The notes under the pieces are model-generated. The model did not search any database, was not told where the DNA came from, and saw only the letters and a list, made by a program, of their open reading frames with translations. A DNA stretch of 64,000 nt, from the NCBI GenBank assembly GCA_964531165.1, contig CAZHEA010000005.1, forward strand, positions 24,506-88,505, written 5' to 3'. The position numbers and the translations under genes are program-made. Shown one piece after another: positions 44,419-53,833 of this stretch (position 1 is the first letter of the stretch; every line of letters begins with the position of its first letter). The stretch comes from SZUA-229 sp964531165. GTDB lineage: Bacteria; Pseudomonadota; Gammaproteobacteria; SZUA-229.

Positions 44419-45572
44419 ACATCCAACTCAATTACTTTATTTATAGCGGCTGCATTTTCATCCCATGTAGAAAACTTTATAGACTCATTAACTAACACCC
44501 TATCCCATGTAGTAGAAATAACATCTGAAACACTCTCTTTAAGAGAAACAATGTCTCCAGCATCAACAAGCCTACCATTTTTATCATTTATGATTTCAGG
44601 TATACCACCAACTTTTGATGCGACTACTGGTGTACCACAAGCCACAGACTCTAATAGAACATTTGGCAACCCCTCATGATAACTTGGTAAACAGGTAAAA
44701 TCTGAAAATTTATACCAGTGGGAAATTTTTTCGGGTGACAGTTTAGATAAAATGAGAACATGTTCCGTTAATTTTTTAGTGGCTATCAAATCAGACATTG
44801 TTTGTAACTCAGCACCACCTCCAATTAAAACAACTTTAAGTGAATGCTTTATACAATAATCCGCATCAAAAATACTCAAAAAGTCTAAAACGCCTTTCTC
44901 CTTTTTGAAATTACCTACAAACAAGCCTACTTTACCTACATACCCTCTCAACTCCTGAGGACGATCAGCCTGATCAACAGAAGTATTAAACAGCTCTTTA
45001 TCAATACCATTATAGATAGTAAATATTTTTGTAGCCGGGCAAAGAGAGCTTAAAATAGTTTTAAGGTATTCACTTACGGAAACAACAGCATCAACATTTT
45101 GTAAAACTTTAATTGATTGCTTCTTTTTCGAATCAGAGCTTACTGCTTCTTCTACATCGGTACCATGAACCTTAACAAAACAGTTAGCACTTAGCTTATT
45201 AGCCAACAACATCGTAGAAAATGCATCTGGATAGAGCCAGGTAGCTAAAAAAGTAGCTTTATCTACATTATGTATTTTCATAACCGTTCTATAGATTGAA
45301 AAAAACATAAAATAACCATTTAAATATCTCAACATACCTGGGAAATAGTAGTATGTTGGATAACGTACTTCTATGTTTTGATATTTCGATATTTTATATA
45401 GAGATAAACTTTTAAATTTAATTGCATTTTTAATTTTTGAAACCCAGGACACAGGGGAAACAACAGTCACATCATGATTATTCGCAAGAGCTCTAATTTG
45501 TTTTAAATTAAAAGGAGAACGATGAGGCTCCAGTGGATTAGGGAATAAATTTGTTATCACAATTAAATTCAT
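44415..45572 (-). CDS. Glycosyltransferase family 4
   Basis: The product has 385 residues, opening MNLIVITNLFPNPLEPHRSP with a glycine-poor donor loop, then VKVHGTDVEE, VSVSEYLK, the hinge LFVGNFKKEKGV, VLIGGGAE, and the donor-site SYHEGLPNVLLESVACGTPVVAS. This is a full GT-B family 4 enzyme of the EpsD/F-like kind found in EPS operons. It begins one base after the preceding glycosyltransferase stop and overlaps the deacetylase gene by 4 bases. The sugar it transfers cannot be read from the sequence. Confidence 0.87.
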   Translation of the reverse strand: MNLIVITNLFPNPLEPHRSPFNLKQIRALANNHDVTVVSPVSWVSKIKNAIKFKSLSLYKISKYQNIEVRYPTYYYFPGMLRYLNGYFMFFSIYRTVMKIHNVDKATFLATWLYPDAFSTMLLANKLSANCFVKVHGTDVEEAVSSDSKKKQSIKVLQNVDAVVSVSEYLKTILSSLCPATKIFTIYNGIDKELFNTSVDQADRPQELRGYVGKVGLFVGNFKKEKGVLDFLSIFDADYCIKHSLKVVLIGGGAELQTMSDLIATKKLTEHVLILSKLSPEKISHWYKFSDFTCLPSYHEGLPNVLLESVACGTPVVASKVGGIPEIINDKNGRLVDAGDIVSLKESVSDVISTTWDRVLVNESIKFSTWDENAAAINKVIELDV

Positions 45573-45573
45573 T

Positions 45574-46680
45574 TTAGCAACCTAATTCTCTATATACCTT
45601 CCGATATTTATCAATCATGCTAGACAAATTATACTTATTAATCGCAGTGTTTCTTGCATTCTCACCCATAACTTTAAGTAACTCTACATCTGCTGCAAGC
45701 TTTAACCATGCATCACAAATATCTGAAGCATCACGGCCCTCAATCAAAAAACCGTTTTCTCCATTAGTTATCATTTCGCTTAACCCACCAACATCAGTCG
45801 ATATAATTGGCAAAGATGAAGCTAAAGCCTCTATAACAGCAATTGGCATTCCTTCTGTATGCGAAGTTAAAGCAAACCAATCTGCCTGTTTAAGCAATAG
45901 AGACACATCAGACCTGTTACCATAAAACTTTACTGCTTCGCTGAGGTTTAATTCCTGACTTATTTTTTCAAGGCTTTGTCTCTCAGGGCCATCGCCAACT
46001 ATATGCAATTTGCTTGTAGGGTATTTATTTAAAAACAGGTACATCGTATTTAGAAGCGTGTCCTGACCTTTTTCCTGTGACAACCGGCCAACGTGAATTA
46101 TATTGATTGAATCGGAATTAAACTCGGGAAAACTACATTCAGCTGCACTTAGATAAGGTTCTAAATCAACCCCATTTTCTATCATGACAGTTTTATTCGC
46201 AGGGGACTTTTCAAACTCAACTGCTAATTTTCTGGCATCTTCAGAAACGGTTACAACTCTATCCGACAAAATTGAAGCTATTCGATTTAATAAAACCCTA
46301 CCTTTATCATCAGGTTTATTACGACCATGCTTTGTATGAACAAGTTTACAGCCTGGCATTACAAAAGAAGATAATGCACCATAAAAATGTGGCCCGGAGT
46401 TATGTGTATGCACAATGCTGATATTGTACTTTATTATGATTTTAGCTATTTTTAAAACCAGCCCTAATTGAATACCGGGCTTTTTGTCTAAAACGATTAA
46501 ATCTGAGATGTACTCGTCCATCTCATTAATCAAGCTGCCTTTGTTTTCAAGACAACACAAGACAATATCATAGTGCTTTGACATTCCTTTAGCCAAATCT
46601 ATAACCATCTTTTCGAGACCACCAACTTCCAGACTTAAAACCAAAAATAGTATTTTTTTCTTTTTCATATCATTTATCAC
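45574..46680 (-). CDS. Glycosyltransferase family 4 (EpsH1/PEP-CTERM-type sugar transferase)
   Basis: The protein has 368 residues from a GTG at 46680, or 364 from the ATG at 46668; neither has a clear ribosome site and the first overlaps the flippase stop by 11 bases. LSLEVGGLEKMVIDLAKGM is the classic GT4 opening and resembles sugar transferases linked to PEP-CTERM/EpsH1 systems. Other motifs are HTHNSGPHFYGAL, HTKHGRN, IHVGRLSQEKGQD, GDGPER and SHTEGMPIAVIEALASSLP. It acts on the cytoplasmic side, adding a sugar to the undecaprenyl-linked intermediate. Confidence 0.87.
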   Translation of the reverse strand: MINDMKKKKILFLVLSLEVGGLEKMVIDLAKGMSKHYDIVLCCLENKGSLINEMDEYISDLIVLDKKPGIQLGLVLKIAKIIIKYNISIVHTHNSGPHFYGALSSFVMPGCKLVHTKHGRNKPDDKGRVLLNRIASILSDRVVTVSEDARKLAVEFEKSPANKTVMIENGVDLEPYLSAAECSFPEFNSDSINIIHVGRLSQEKGQDTLLNTMYLFLNKYPTSKLHIVGDGPERQSLEKISQELNLSEAVKFYGNRSDVSLLLKQADWFALTSHTEGMPIAVIEALASSLPIISTDVGGLSEMITNGENGFLIEGRDASDICDAWLKLAADVELLKVMGENARNTAINKYNLSSMIDKYRKVYRELGC

Positions 46681-48223
46681 GACTATTACTTTTTACTTGC
46701 AAATACATGTTTTTATCTATTGCATAATCTACAATTTTTGTGAAATAGTTTATTTCTGATCGCGTAATGCGCTCAATTAAATATCTCACTAATTTCAAAT
46801 CATCTAAATTCCAGCATTTGAACAAAACAGTAATGACTAGATAAAAAACACCAAAAAACACCGTGCCAACTGCAACCGATAATAATGGAGACATAACATT
46901 GCTCAATAACACTGGAATAACCAATGAAAGTAAACCCGCCAATAATATGCGACTTATTACCGCTAGCTGTAAATTCACTGTCAAATATGTGGATGCTGTA
47001 TAAATTATTAGAACTGACACACTAAATGTCGATATAAGAGCAGCATAAAGCGCCCCCTCCAACCCAAAGGATTTAATCAAAAAATAATCTAATATAATAT
47101 TAAGTATAGCTGCAAAAATCATAATTTTTAGCATCAGCTTCTGTCTATCCGAGCTCATATGAAAGCTTATAGCAGCTGTCGCTATGCTATACATAGAAGC
47201 GTTTATCAGACAAATTTTAAGTGGAAAAACGGCTTCACTGTAATCACTACCATACATTACAAATATTATTTCACTAGAATACAATATACCTAATAAGGTA
47301 ACAGGTATTGTCAGTGCAAACAGATAACGCGAGGAAGAGACCAGAACATCTGCCAAATCGCCTTTATTATTAACGCCTATTTTTGACATCAACGGCAGAA
47401 GCACAGCACTATAAACTCCTGGAACTAACAATACCATGGCTCCAGCAAGTGCATGTCCAATATTATAATATGCAACATTTTCTTTTGTTGACATAAAATT
47501 AAGAAATGCAATTTCAGATTGCTTGAATACTAAAAAACCTAAAATCACATTTGCAGAGACCACTTTCAAATGATGTACAGTTCTTATTTTAATTGCATCT
47601 GGCAGCTCATATATCTCACCAGTGAACAAACTAGATATATAACGTCTGGCTAGTAAAAAGTAAATCAAACTGATAAATATATATAACAATAAAAACTCAT
47701 TAATACCTTTACCAGTAAAAAACAAAACTATAACTACTAACAAATTAATAGGGCTTACAATTGTTACCAGCTTAGCTATTAAGCTAAATTTATCAATTCC
47801 TTTAGCTGCTGATATATAGAACATATATGACGCTTTAAAATAAACAGCAACTAAAAAAGGAACAAGAAAATATATTGAAATGTTTCTAAATAAAGAGTCC
47901 CAGTAGAAATATCCTAAAGCAAAAAACATAGTTATAAGAACAATAGCTTTGAAATTCTGGATTTTTCTAAAATAGACAAAGATACTTCTAGTGTTACCAA
48001 CTACCTGCTTACCTCGTTCTTCAGCCAAAAACTTAATAACAGCTGTAGTCACACCGCCATTCATTAGTACAATAAGTAACGAGCAGACCCAAATAATGAA
48101 AGCGTAATCACCGTATGCAGTAGCACCTAATGACCTCGCCACCAATATAGAAATTAATAGACCTAGAAAGTACTCAACATAAATTGATATTGATGAGTAG
48201 AATGTTTGATTGATTACTGACAT
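46670..48223 (-). CDS. Oligosaccharide flippase (Wzx-like, MOP superfamily)
   Basis: The 517-residue protein has about twelve to fourteen hydrophobic helices. The first contains YVEYFLGLLISILVARSLG, with GDYAFIIWV next, the usual start of polysaccharide flippases. No soluble domain is present. It would move the lipid-linked repeat unit across the inner membrane before polymerisation. It is 13 bases from the ligase/polymerase gene and overlaps the following glycosyltransferase gene. Confidence 0.88.
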   Translation of the reverse strand: MSVINQTFYSSISIYVEYFLGLLISILVARSLGATAYGDYAFIIWVCSLLIVLMNGGVTTAVIKFLAEERGKQVVGNTRSIFVYFRKIQNFKAIVLITMFFALGYFYWDSLFRNISIYFLVPFLVAVYFKASYMFYISAAKGIDKFSLIAKLVTIVSPINLLVVIVLFFTGKGINEFLLLYIFISLIYFLLARRYISSLFTGEIYELPDAIKIRTVHHLKVVSANVILGFLVFKQSEIAFLNFMSTKENVAYYNIGHALAGAMVLLVPGVYSAVLLPLMSKIGVNNKGDLADVLVSSSRYLFALTIPVTLLGILYSSEIIFVMYGSDYSEAVFPLKICLINASMYSIATAAISFHMSSDRQKLMLKIMIFAAILNIILDYFLIKSFGLEGALYAALISTFSVSVLIIYTASTYLTVNLQLAVISRILLAGLLSLVIPVLLSNVMSPLLSVAVGTVFFGVFYLVITVLFKCWNLDDLKLVRYLIERITRSEINYFTKIVDYAIDKNMYLQVKSNSRDK

Positions 48224-48236
48224 AAATAATTCACAT

Positions 48237-49559
48237 TTACGATATAGCTAATAGGACTTTAACAACAAAATATAACCCTATAATACTAGCAAAAGCATAC
48301 GCCATAATTTTATTTGTATAAGTTGACGGCATAAAGTCATCATTTATGATATTTGGAAATTTTATTCTTAAATTAATATAGTTAGCAACACTGGCTGCGC
48401 ATAGAATATATAATAAAATATTGTAACTTCTACTGAGAAAAAATGCGGGTATCAAAAAGCCCAAAATTGAAAAAGCAAGTGCATATGTTATCTCAAAATC
48501 TTTCTTATAAATACTTTCATTATCACCGTTATCCTCTTCGAGACTTTTCTTCTCTAATGCTGATCCAATATTAAGCATCATATTCAATGTTATCCCCCAG
48601 AACAACACCCATATGACATACCCTATTACACCCAACTCAGCCATGACCAGCACATATGAATTATGAGCAGTAAGATAATTATGTTCGGTGAAATTTCCCG
48701 GCCCAACTCCAGTTAGCGGGTGATAGATCAGCATTTGATAGCCTTCATACCACGCTTCAACCCTTCCCTGTGCAGATTCTTCACTTGCATCAATTTCAGA
48801 TACTCGGCTTGGCATACTTAAAAGACCAACAATAAACACCAGTCCCGCTATAAGGGTGTATAGCTTTCCGTATTTTTTAAGCGCATAAACTCCTCCCATT
48901 GCACCAACAGCAAGCATAGCTCCCCTTGAAGTTGTAAGCACAATTGCATATACAACTGTCAAAATGCCTAAAATATATATTAAACGTGCAAATTTCCCTT
49001 CTGAATTTTTTATAAAATATAGGTATGACGGGATTGATATTACAAAAAACATACCTAAATCATTAGGGTCATTCAATATCCCAATATAACTAATTCTGCC
49101 TTGTACCAATCCAGCTCCAGTCCAGCCAAAACCATTTTGAGCTTGCTGAATTCCGTGTAGAGCCAATACAAATGCACATATTGCTAATAGCCTCATTAGT
49201 TTAGAAAGCTTTTCAGACGAATCGAATGCATCGACAATAAAAAAGTACAAAAGTACAATGGGTAAAAATTTTTTAATTATTTCCTCTACACCACCAAGCC
49301 AGCCTGACAAAGTTATTGATACAAACATAAATAAAATAAACATTATGATCAATTTATTTTGTATTACTTTGCTTCTATCATGCCGTGCAAATGGAAACAT
49401 GAGTATACCTGCTATCATCAGTACAGGCATAAAAGGTATATCCATCAATTCTGGAATATACTCATGTGGACGAACTACAGTGAACATTATATAAAGCAAA
49501 GAAATATTGACGAGAAAGTTTCTTCTTTTGTTTGCCTCAATATCAACTTTATCAAGCAT
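48237..49559 (-). CDS. O-antigen ligase-like/Wzy-like membrane protein (exosortase A-type)
   Basis: The product has 440 residues from the ATG at 49559; a TTG two bases into the preceding gene would add one residue. There are ten to twelve membrane helices and a large periplasmic loop containing RVEAWYEGYQMLIYHPLTGVGPGNF and TAHNSYVLVMAELG, the hallmark of the O-antigen ligase/polymerase family. The version found in exosortase A clusters has this length and loop. It would polymerise the EPS or ligate glycans to a carrier. Start and upstream stop form TGATG, so translation is coupled. Confidence 0.85.
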   Translation of the reverse strand: MLDKVDIEANKRRNFLVNISLLYIMFTVVRPHEYIPELMDIPFMPVLMIAGILMFPFARHDRSKVIQNKLIIMFILFMFVSITLSGWLGGVEEIIKKFLPIVLLYFFIVDAFDSSEKLSKLMRLLAICAFVLALHGIQQAQNGFGWTGAGLVQGRISYIGILNDPNDLGMFFVISIPSYLYFIKNSEGKFARLIYILGILTVVYAIVLTTSRGAMLAVGAMGGVYALKKYGKLYTLIAGLVFIVGLLSMPSRVSEIDASEESAQGRVEAWYEGYQMLIYHPLTGVGPGNFTEHNYLTAHNSYVLVMAELGVIGYVIWVLFWGITLNMMLNIGSALEKKSLEEDNGDNESIYKKDFEITYALAFSILGFLIPAFFLSRSYNILLYILCAASVANYINLRIKFPNIINDDFMPSTYTNKIMAYAFASIIGLYFVVKVLLAIS

Positions 49560-50578
49560 CAAAAAAACCAGGGAGCTTTAAGCTGTATTGAAAAACATTT
49601 TTTTGATGTGTATCTTTCAACACAAAGTCTTTTTATAGAAAAGGAATTCATAGTACTTCTATAATTAACACCCTGCATATATGCAAAGCCTAATTTATAA
49701 CCCATGCTTTTTGCCATATCCTGAACAACGAGACTAAATGTACCTTCTTTACCAGATGGATAAGCCAGACTTTCACAATGTGTATTTAATTTTTTTTCAA
49801 TGATCGCTTTGGAGTCAAAAAGCTCGTCATGCAGTTCACTGTTGCTGACTTTAGAGAGTATAGGATGTGTTACAGAATGCGAACCAAAACTCATTCCATT
49901 GTTATTCATTTCTATAACGTTTTCCCAGGTCATAGGATAGTTCGAGGACACAGTTTCAACAGAGTCATTAAAACCTAGTTTTTCCTGAATTTCATTAATT
50001 AACACAAGCCTGTCATCATTATCAACCTGTTTCAATTTAGATAAAACCTGCTTAATTAATTCATCACGTCCATTTAAGTCTGGAGAGATAGATACTTTCT
50101 CATCAAGCCATGAGAAACAGACCTCACAATGTGAGGTTGCCTTAATAATATATGCAACTTTATCAAACCAGAACAAGCATTTTTGATTTATGTAATCGGT
50201 GCTAATAAAAAAAGTAGCAGGAGTTACATGTTTTTTTAAAACAGGGAAAGCATTATAGTAATTATCTGAAAAACCATCATCAAATGTAATTAAAACGGAT
50301 TTTTTCTTGATTTTTGCATTGTTATTTACAATATCTGAAAACTCATCTAACGATATAACATTGTAATTTTTTTTAATATATCTAATTTGCCAATCAAAAT
50401 CTTCACATGTCGCACTTATTAGCTCTTTATCAAATAAGCAATCATCATCATTATAATCAAAAATTCTATGATATGCTAAAACTATCACTTTCTCTTTGTT
50501 AAAAAAAATGAAATTTAAAACATCGAAAAACCCAAGCATGTCCAGTAAACCAGCAACTATTTCTCTTTTACTTTTCAT
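49559..50578 (-). CDS. Polysaccharide deacetylase-family protein
   Basis: This 339-residue CE4-like protein has KSVLITFDDGFSDNY, ATFFISTDYI, GSHSVTHPILSKV (H-x3-H) and LAYPSGKEG. A 120-residue insert or separate region lies between the first and second motifs (LFWFDKVAYIIKATSHCEVCF), as in the longer EPS-locus deacetylases. No signal peptide is seen. It differs from the shorter exosortase deacetylase that opens with a DVEDYF motif. It probably de-N-acetylates an EPS sugar. Its stop overlaps the ligase start. Confidence 0.82.
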   Translation of the reverse strand: MKSKREIVAGLLDMLGFFDVLNFIFFNKEKVIVLAYHRIFDYNDDDCLFDKELISATCEDFDWQIRYIKKNYNVISLDEFSDIVNNNAKIKKKSVLITFDDGFSDNYYNAFPVLKKHVTPATFFISTDYINQKCLFWFDKVAYIIKATSHCEVCFSWLDEKVSISPDLNGRDELIKQVLSKLKQVDNDDRLVLINEIQEKLGFNDSVETVSSNYPMTWENVIEMNNNGMSFGSHSVTHPILSKVSNSELHDELFDSKAIIEKKLNTHCESLAYPSGKEGTFSLVVQDMAKSMGYKLGFAYMQGVNYRSTMNSFSIKRLCVERYTSKKCFSIQLKAPWFF

Positions 50579-50633
50579 TCCACTCTTACGCTCAAAATTT
50601 CACACTATTAAAGGCTCTGCTTGAGGATATATT

Positions 50634-51632
50634 CTAGCTATTTTTAAGCTCAATGCTATCTGCAATTCTTTTTAACTGTCTGGATATCTCAACTAGTGCT
50701 CGTGATGAGATAGGTCCATATGCTTCCTGAATCAAATCCCGAACATCAGCCACATCTAAATCCTCATCAATAGCATTCACTTCATATAGCGATGTATCAT
50801 CATGCGAACTGTTATAGTTGGTCTTTTCTTCACCCCACTGCAATTCACTGATTGCACTAACTATTTCTTCGTCACTAATTACACTGCGGTCGCTAGCAAA
50901 TGCACAGGTTAAAGCCGTATCACAAAGCGTGTTAATTAGTCTGGGTGTACCTTTGGTATGCTCATAAATAGTTTTATAAAGCTCGGTTGGAAACAACACT
51001 CCTTCAGACCCTGCAACTTTTAGACGATGAACAATGTACTCACCTGTTTCTTCTTCTGATAAAGTTCTAACATGATATTTCAGACTTATCCGCTGCCTTA
51101 ACTGTTCCATATCTGGTGCTTCAAGCTTGTAATTTAGCTCAGGCTGGCCAACAAGTATTACATGTAGTATTTTTTCTTTTTGTGTTTCAACACTAGAGAG
51201 CATTGTAATTTCTTCTAACACTCTTTTACTTAGATTCTGAGCATCATCTATGATCAGTAGTATCTGTTTTCCGTCAAGATAGCTATTTACTAAAAACTGA
51301 TTAAGCATGCTTAACAACTCGACTTTCTTTGCTGCAAATGGATTCAAACCAAATTCAACCAGGATAGCCTGAAGCAGCTCAACTTCATCAAGCTGTGTTT
51401 GAAATATTTTTGCCACAAGAACATTCTTATCTAATTCTATAAGTAGCTTTTTTATGAGGGTAGTTTTGCCTGAACCAATCTCGCCTGTAATAACCACAAA
51501 TCCCTCGCGATTAAAAATAGCATATTCCATATATGCCTTTGCTCTTGAGTGAGCTGAACTCATATACAGGTAATCGGTATCTGGTGTAATACGGAATGGA
51601 TAATCTTTTAATCCAAAATACTCCATATACAT
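50634..51632 (-). CDS. ExeA-like ATPase of exosortase A/PEP-CTERM EPS systems
   Basis: The protein has 332 residues, opening with YFGLKDYPFRITPDTDYLY and continuing SAHSRAKAYMEYAI, the typical start of the XrtA-associated ATPase family. The Walker A motif is GEIGSGKTT (about 51-59) and Walker B is ILLIIDDAQN. RLINTLCDTAL is the sensor region. An acidic segment and a short C-terminal helix follow. It is thought to power or regulate EPS export with the outer-membrane partner. It is 13 bases from the barrel gene. Confidence 0.9.
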   Translation of the reverse strand: MYMEYFGLKDYPFRITPDTDYLYMSSAHSRAKAYMEYAIFNREGFVVITGEIGSGKTTLIKKLLIELDKNVLVAKIFQTQLDEVELLQAILVEFGLNPFAAKKVELLSMLNQFLVNSYLDGKQILLIIDDAQNLSKRVLEEITMLSSVETQKEKILHVILVGQPELNYKLEAPDMEQLRQRISLKYHVRTLSEEETGEYIVHRLKVAGSEGVLFPTELYKTIYEHTKGTPRLINTLCDTALTCAFASDRSVISDEEIVSAISELQWGEEKTNYNSSHDDTSLYEVNAIDEDLDVADVRDLIQEAYGPISSRALVEISRQLKRIADSIELKNS

Positions 51633-51645
51633 AGCATGGTGTCCT

Positions 51646-52935
51646 TTATAATAAAGTATAATTTAGAGATATGATAAATCTTAAGTCTTCATAATTCTCA
51701 CTTTCCACTGTACTCACTCGCTCAAGAGATAGCACATCAAGTGCAACATTCATATTACGTCGAAGTGAATGCGTATAAGATATTGAATATAGATAATCAT
51801 CATCTTCACGATTTTCGGCAGGATCCTGGTATTCAGAATTTGTATAGCTCAGACTATACGTAATATAATTACGCCCCTTTAGGACCCATCGCCCTCTTAT
51901 AAAGGCCGACAAATTAATCACATCAAGATTGTCCTGTCTTTTATAGTCTCTTTCCAGCCCATCAAGTTGAAATGTAACTGTACTACTCGATAATGTTTTT
52001 ATATATTGAAGGCTTAATAATTCATTAGTAAATACATCATTAGCAGCTGTATTATTAGTTGAATCATCGACACTATCACTCAGTGCACTGCCTGTAATTT
52101 GTCGACCTGTATCAGATGTTACATTTTCATAAAAAAAACGTAACAAAGAAGTGCGTGTTCTGGCATTTGTAAATGAAAATAAATATCGACCTTCATCTAT
52201 GTCAGCAATATTATCGTTAACTATTAAAGTCGAGCCATACTCAGCAGAAAAAGTATTAACCCCTTTAATATAATCAAAACTTAAGAAAACATCATTTCGA
52301 TTGAAATCAGCATTCACTATAGTATCTTTAAATCGAGTTGTCTCCGCCTCATCATTTATTGCTACAGTTAACGCCGAATTAAACCTAAATTGCCAGCGAG
52401 CAGCTAACGTCGCTCTATTGTTATCCAGATTTTCTTCATACGTGAAGCTTTCTGCCCGTGCTTCTAGTGAAATGCTATTCCTTGCATTAATTCTTATATT
52501 GTAATTAGGCCCCGTAGAAAATACATTTATATTTTGTCTGTTAGTCGGAGTGTTGCTTGCCTGCGTATCAATAGCCGTTTGTGTAAAGATATCGTCTAAG
52601 AACCATTCAAATCTTCCTGGCATTATTCGCCATATAATATTTGCATTTAAACCGCCGATATTCTCATCAGGTATAATATCATTTTTATAATTGATTGATC
52701 TAATCGATGCAGCAATATTTGTATAGAATTCGGCATTATCTTCTAAAACTGAAATCCCACCATTTAAGGCTATAGATGTCTCACCACTAACTGGCACAGG
52801 CACAAGATCCACGTTGTCATAACTTGCAAATGCAACACCCGCTGTATAACCCACCTTAGCAGCAGATAGATTAAAAGGTAGCATTAACAAAAATATCATG
52901 CTCAAATTCTTAATAGGTCTAGTCATTGCAATCAT
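51646..52935 (-). CDS. PEP-CTERM-system outer-membrane beta-barrel protein
   Basis: The 429-residue protein has a signal peptide (LSMIFLLMLPFNLSAA). The rest alternates short amphipathic strands ending in aromatic residues, for example ITYSLSYTNSEY and DLRFIISLNYTLL, with the final residue Leu after LNYT; the barrel shape is clear even though similarity is low. The family occurs beside the ExeA-like ATPase in exosortase EPS loci. It probably forms or assists an outer-membrane channel. The ATG at 52926 is an alternative start. Confidence 0.82.
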   Translation of the reverse strand: MIAMTRPIKNLSMIFLLMLPFNLSAAKVGYTAGVAFASYDNVDLVPVPVSGETSIALNGGISVLEDNAEFYTNIAASIRSINYKNDIIPDENIGGLNANIIWRIMPGRFEWFLDDIFTQTAIDTQASNTPTNRQNINVFSTGPNYNIRINARNSISLEARAESFTYEENLDNNRATLAARWQFRFNSALTVAINDEAETTRFKDTIVNADFNRNDVFLSFDYIKGVNTFSAEYGSTLIVNDNIADIDEGRYLFSFTNARTRTSLLRFFYENVTSDTGRQITGSALSDSVDDSTNNTAANDVFTNELLSLQYIKTLSSSTVTFQLDGLERDYKRQDNLDVINLSAFIRGRWVLKGRNYITYSLSYTNSEYQDPAENREDDDYLYSISYTHSLRRNMNVALDVLSLERVSTVESENYEDLRFIISLNYTLL

Positions 52936-52951
52936 TATCTATGACTATTAT

Positions 52952-53833
52952 TTAGAACTTAAATAATTTTGGTAGCCTGAACTTTGGTAATTTAGGCTTA
53001 TCATTGAATACCACGCCTAGAAGTTTATCTTTACCGATTGCTTCCGCTGCTTCTTTTACTTTACCCGCTGTTGCTGCACCATATGGAACAACAAGTATTA
53101 CAAAGTCACACAATTCAACTAAAATTCTTGTATCAGCTGATTCTGTAATTGGCGCTGCATCTAAAAATATATAACGATCAGAATATCTAGCTAATAAACC
53201 ACTCATTAATTCACGCATTCGTAATGAAGTAAAGTACTCTGTAGCTGTCTCCCTTGCTGTGCCTGCAGGAATTATTTTTAAGCGCTTAATTCCCGTTTTA
53301 TGCATTATAGTGTCGACCTGTATCGATTCATTTTCAAGATAATCGGTTAATCCTTTGTCGGCATCCATATGTAAAACTGAATCCAGTTTTGGATTATTCA
53401 AATTACAATCAATTAATAATGAAGTTTTACTTTCATCAAATGAAAATGCTGTTGCGATATTAAGAGACGTTGACGAACTATCTATATCAGGTACACATGA
53501 AGTGACGAGCACAATAAAGTTTTTTCCCTGATTTTTTTGAATAAGCTTAGTTCTTAAGTCCCTGAATGTATTTGCAGTCTTATTATCAGTCATTTCAGAG
53601 TAGATGATTTTTAAATCTGATAATTTTGAATTATCAAATATTTCTCCACTCTCCATTAATGCAATTTCTTTGATTGACGGCTCATGCCGCAACTCTCTGG
53701 TTCCTGCATTAATAGAAACTAAATCTTTTTTATCGGACGGCTTCGCATGGTTACCATGAAGAGCTTTTATACCTGTATCGTCTCTGCTCAGGTTACGTTT
53801 GGCCTTATTAAGAGCATCCTCTATTTTACTCAT
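52952..53833 (-). CDS. XrtA-associated tyrosine-kinase-like protein with degenerate Walker A
   Basis: This 293-residue protein aligns by position and layout with the exosortase-locus tyrosine autokinase: N-terminal MSKIEDALNKAKR, then FRDLRTKLIQ, a P-loop region, LLIDCNLNNPKLDSVL and RYIFLDAAPI. The P-loop reads TSCVPDIDSSSTSLN where kinases have a GxGKT/S core, so the Lys and Gly are missing. Walker A' keeps Asp but the usual DLRRP is DCNLNNP, and Walker B has DAAP. There is no C-terminal Tyr cluster. ATP binding may be lost. It is the partner position of the chain-length protein, whose stop overlaps its start by one base. Confidence 0.8.
   Translation of the reverse strand: MSKIEDALNKAKRNLSRDDTGIKALHGNHAKPSDKKDLVSINAGTRELRHEPSIKEIALMESGEIFDNSKLSDLKIIYSEMTDNKTANTFRDLRTKLIQKNQGKNFIVLVTSCVPDIDSSSTSLNIATAFSFDESKTSLLIDCNLNNPKLDSVLHMDADKGLTDYLENESIQVDTIMHKTGIKRLKIIPAGTARETATEYFTSLRMRELMSGLLARYSDRYIFLDAAPITESADTRILVELCDFVILVVPYGAATAGKVKEAAEAIGKDKLLGVVFNDKPKLPKFRLPKLFKF

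Noticed and set aside
49258..49664. Plus-strand ORFs opposite the ligase and deacetylase
   Set aside because: They are shadows of membrane-protein and CE4 frames, with no start signals.
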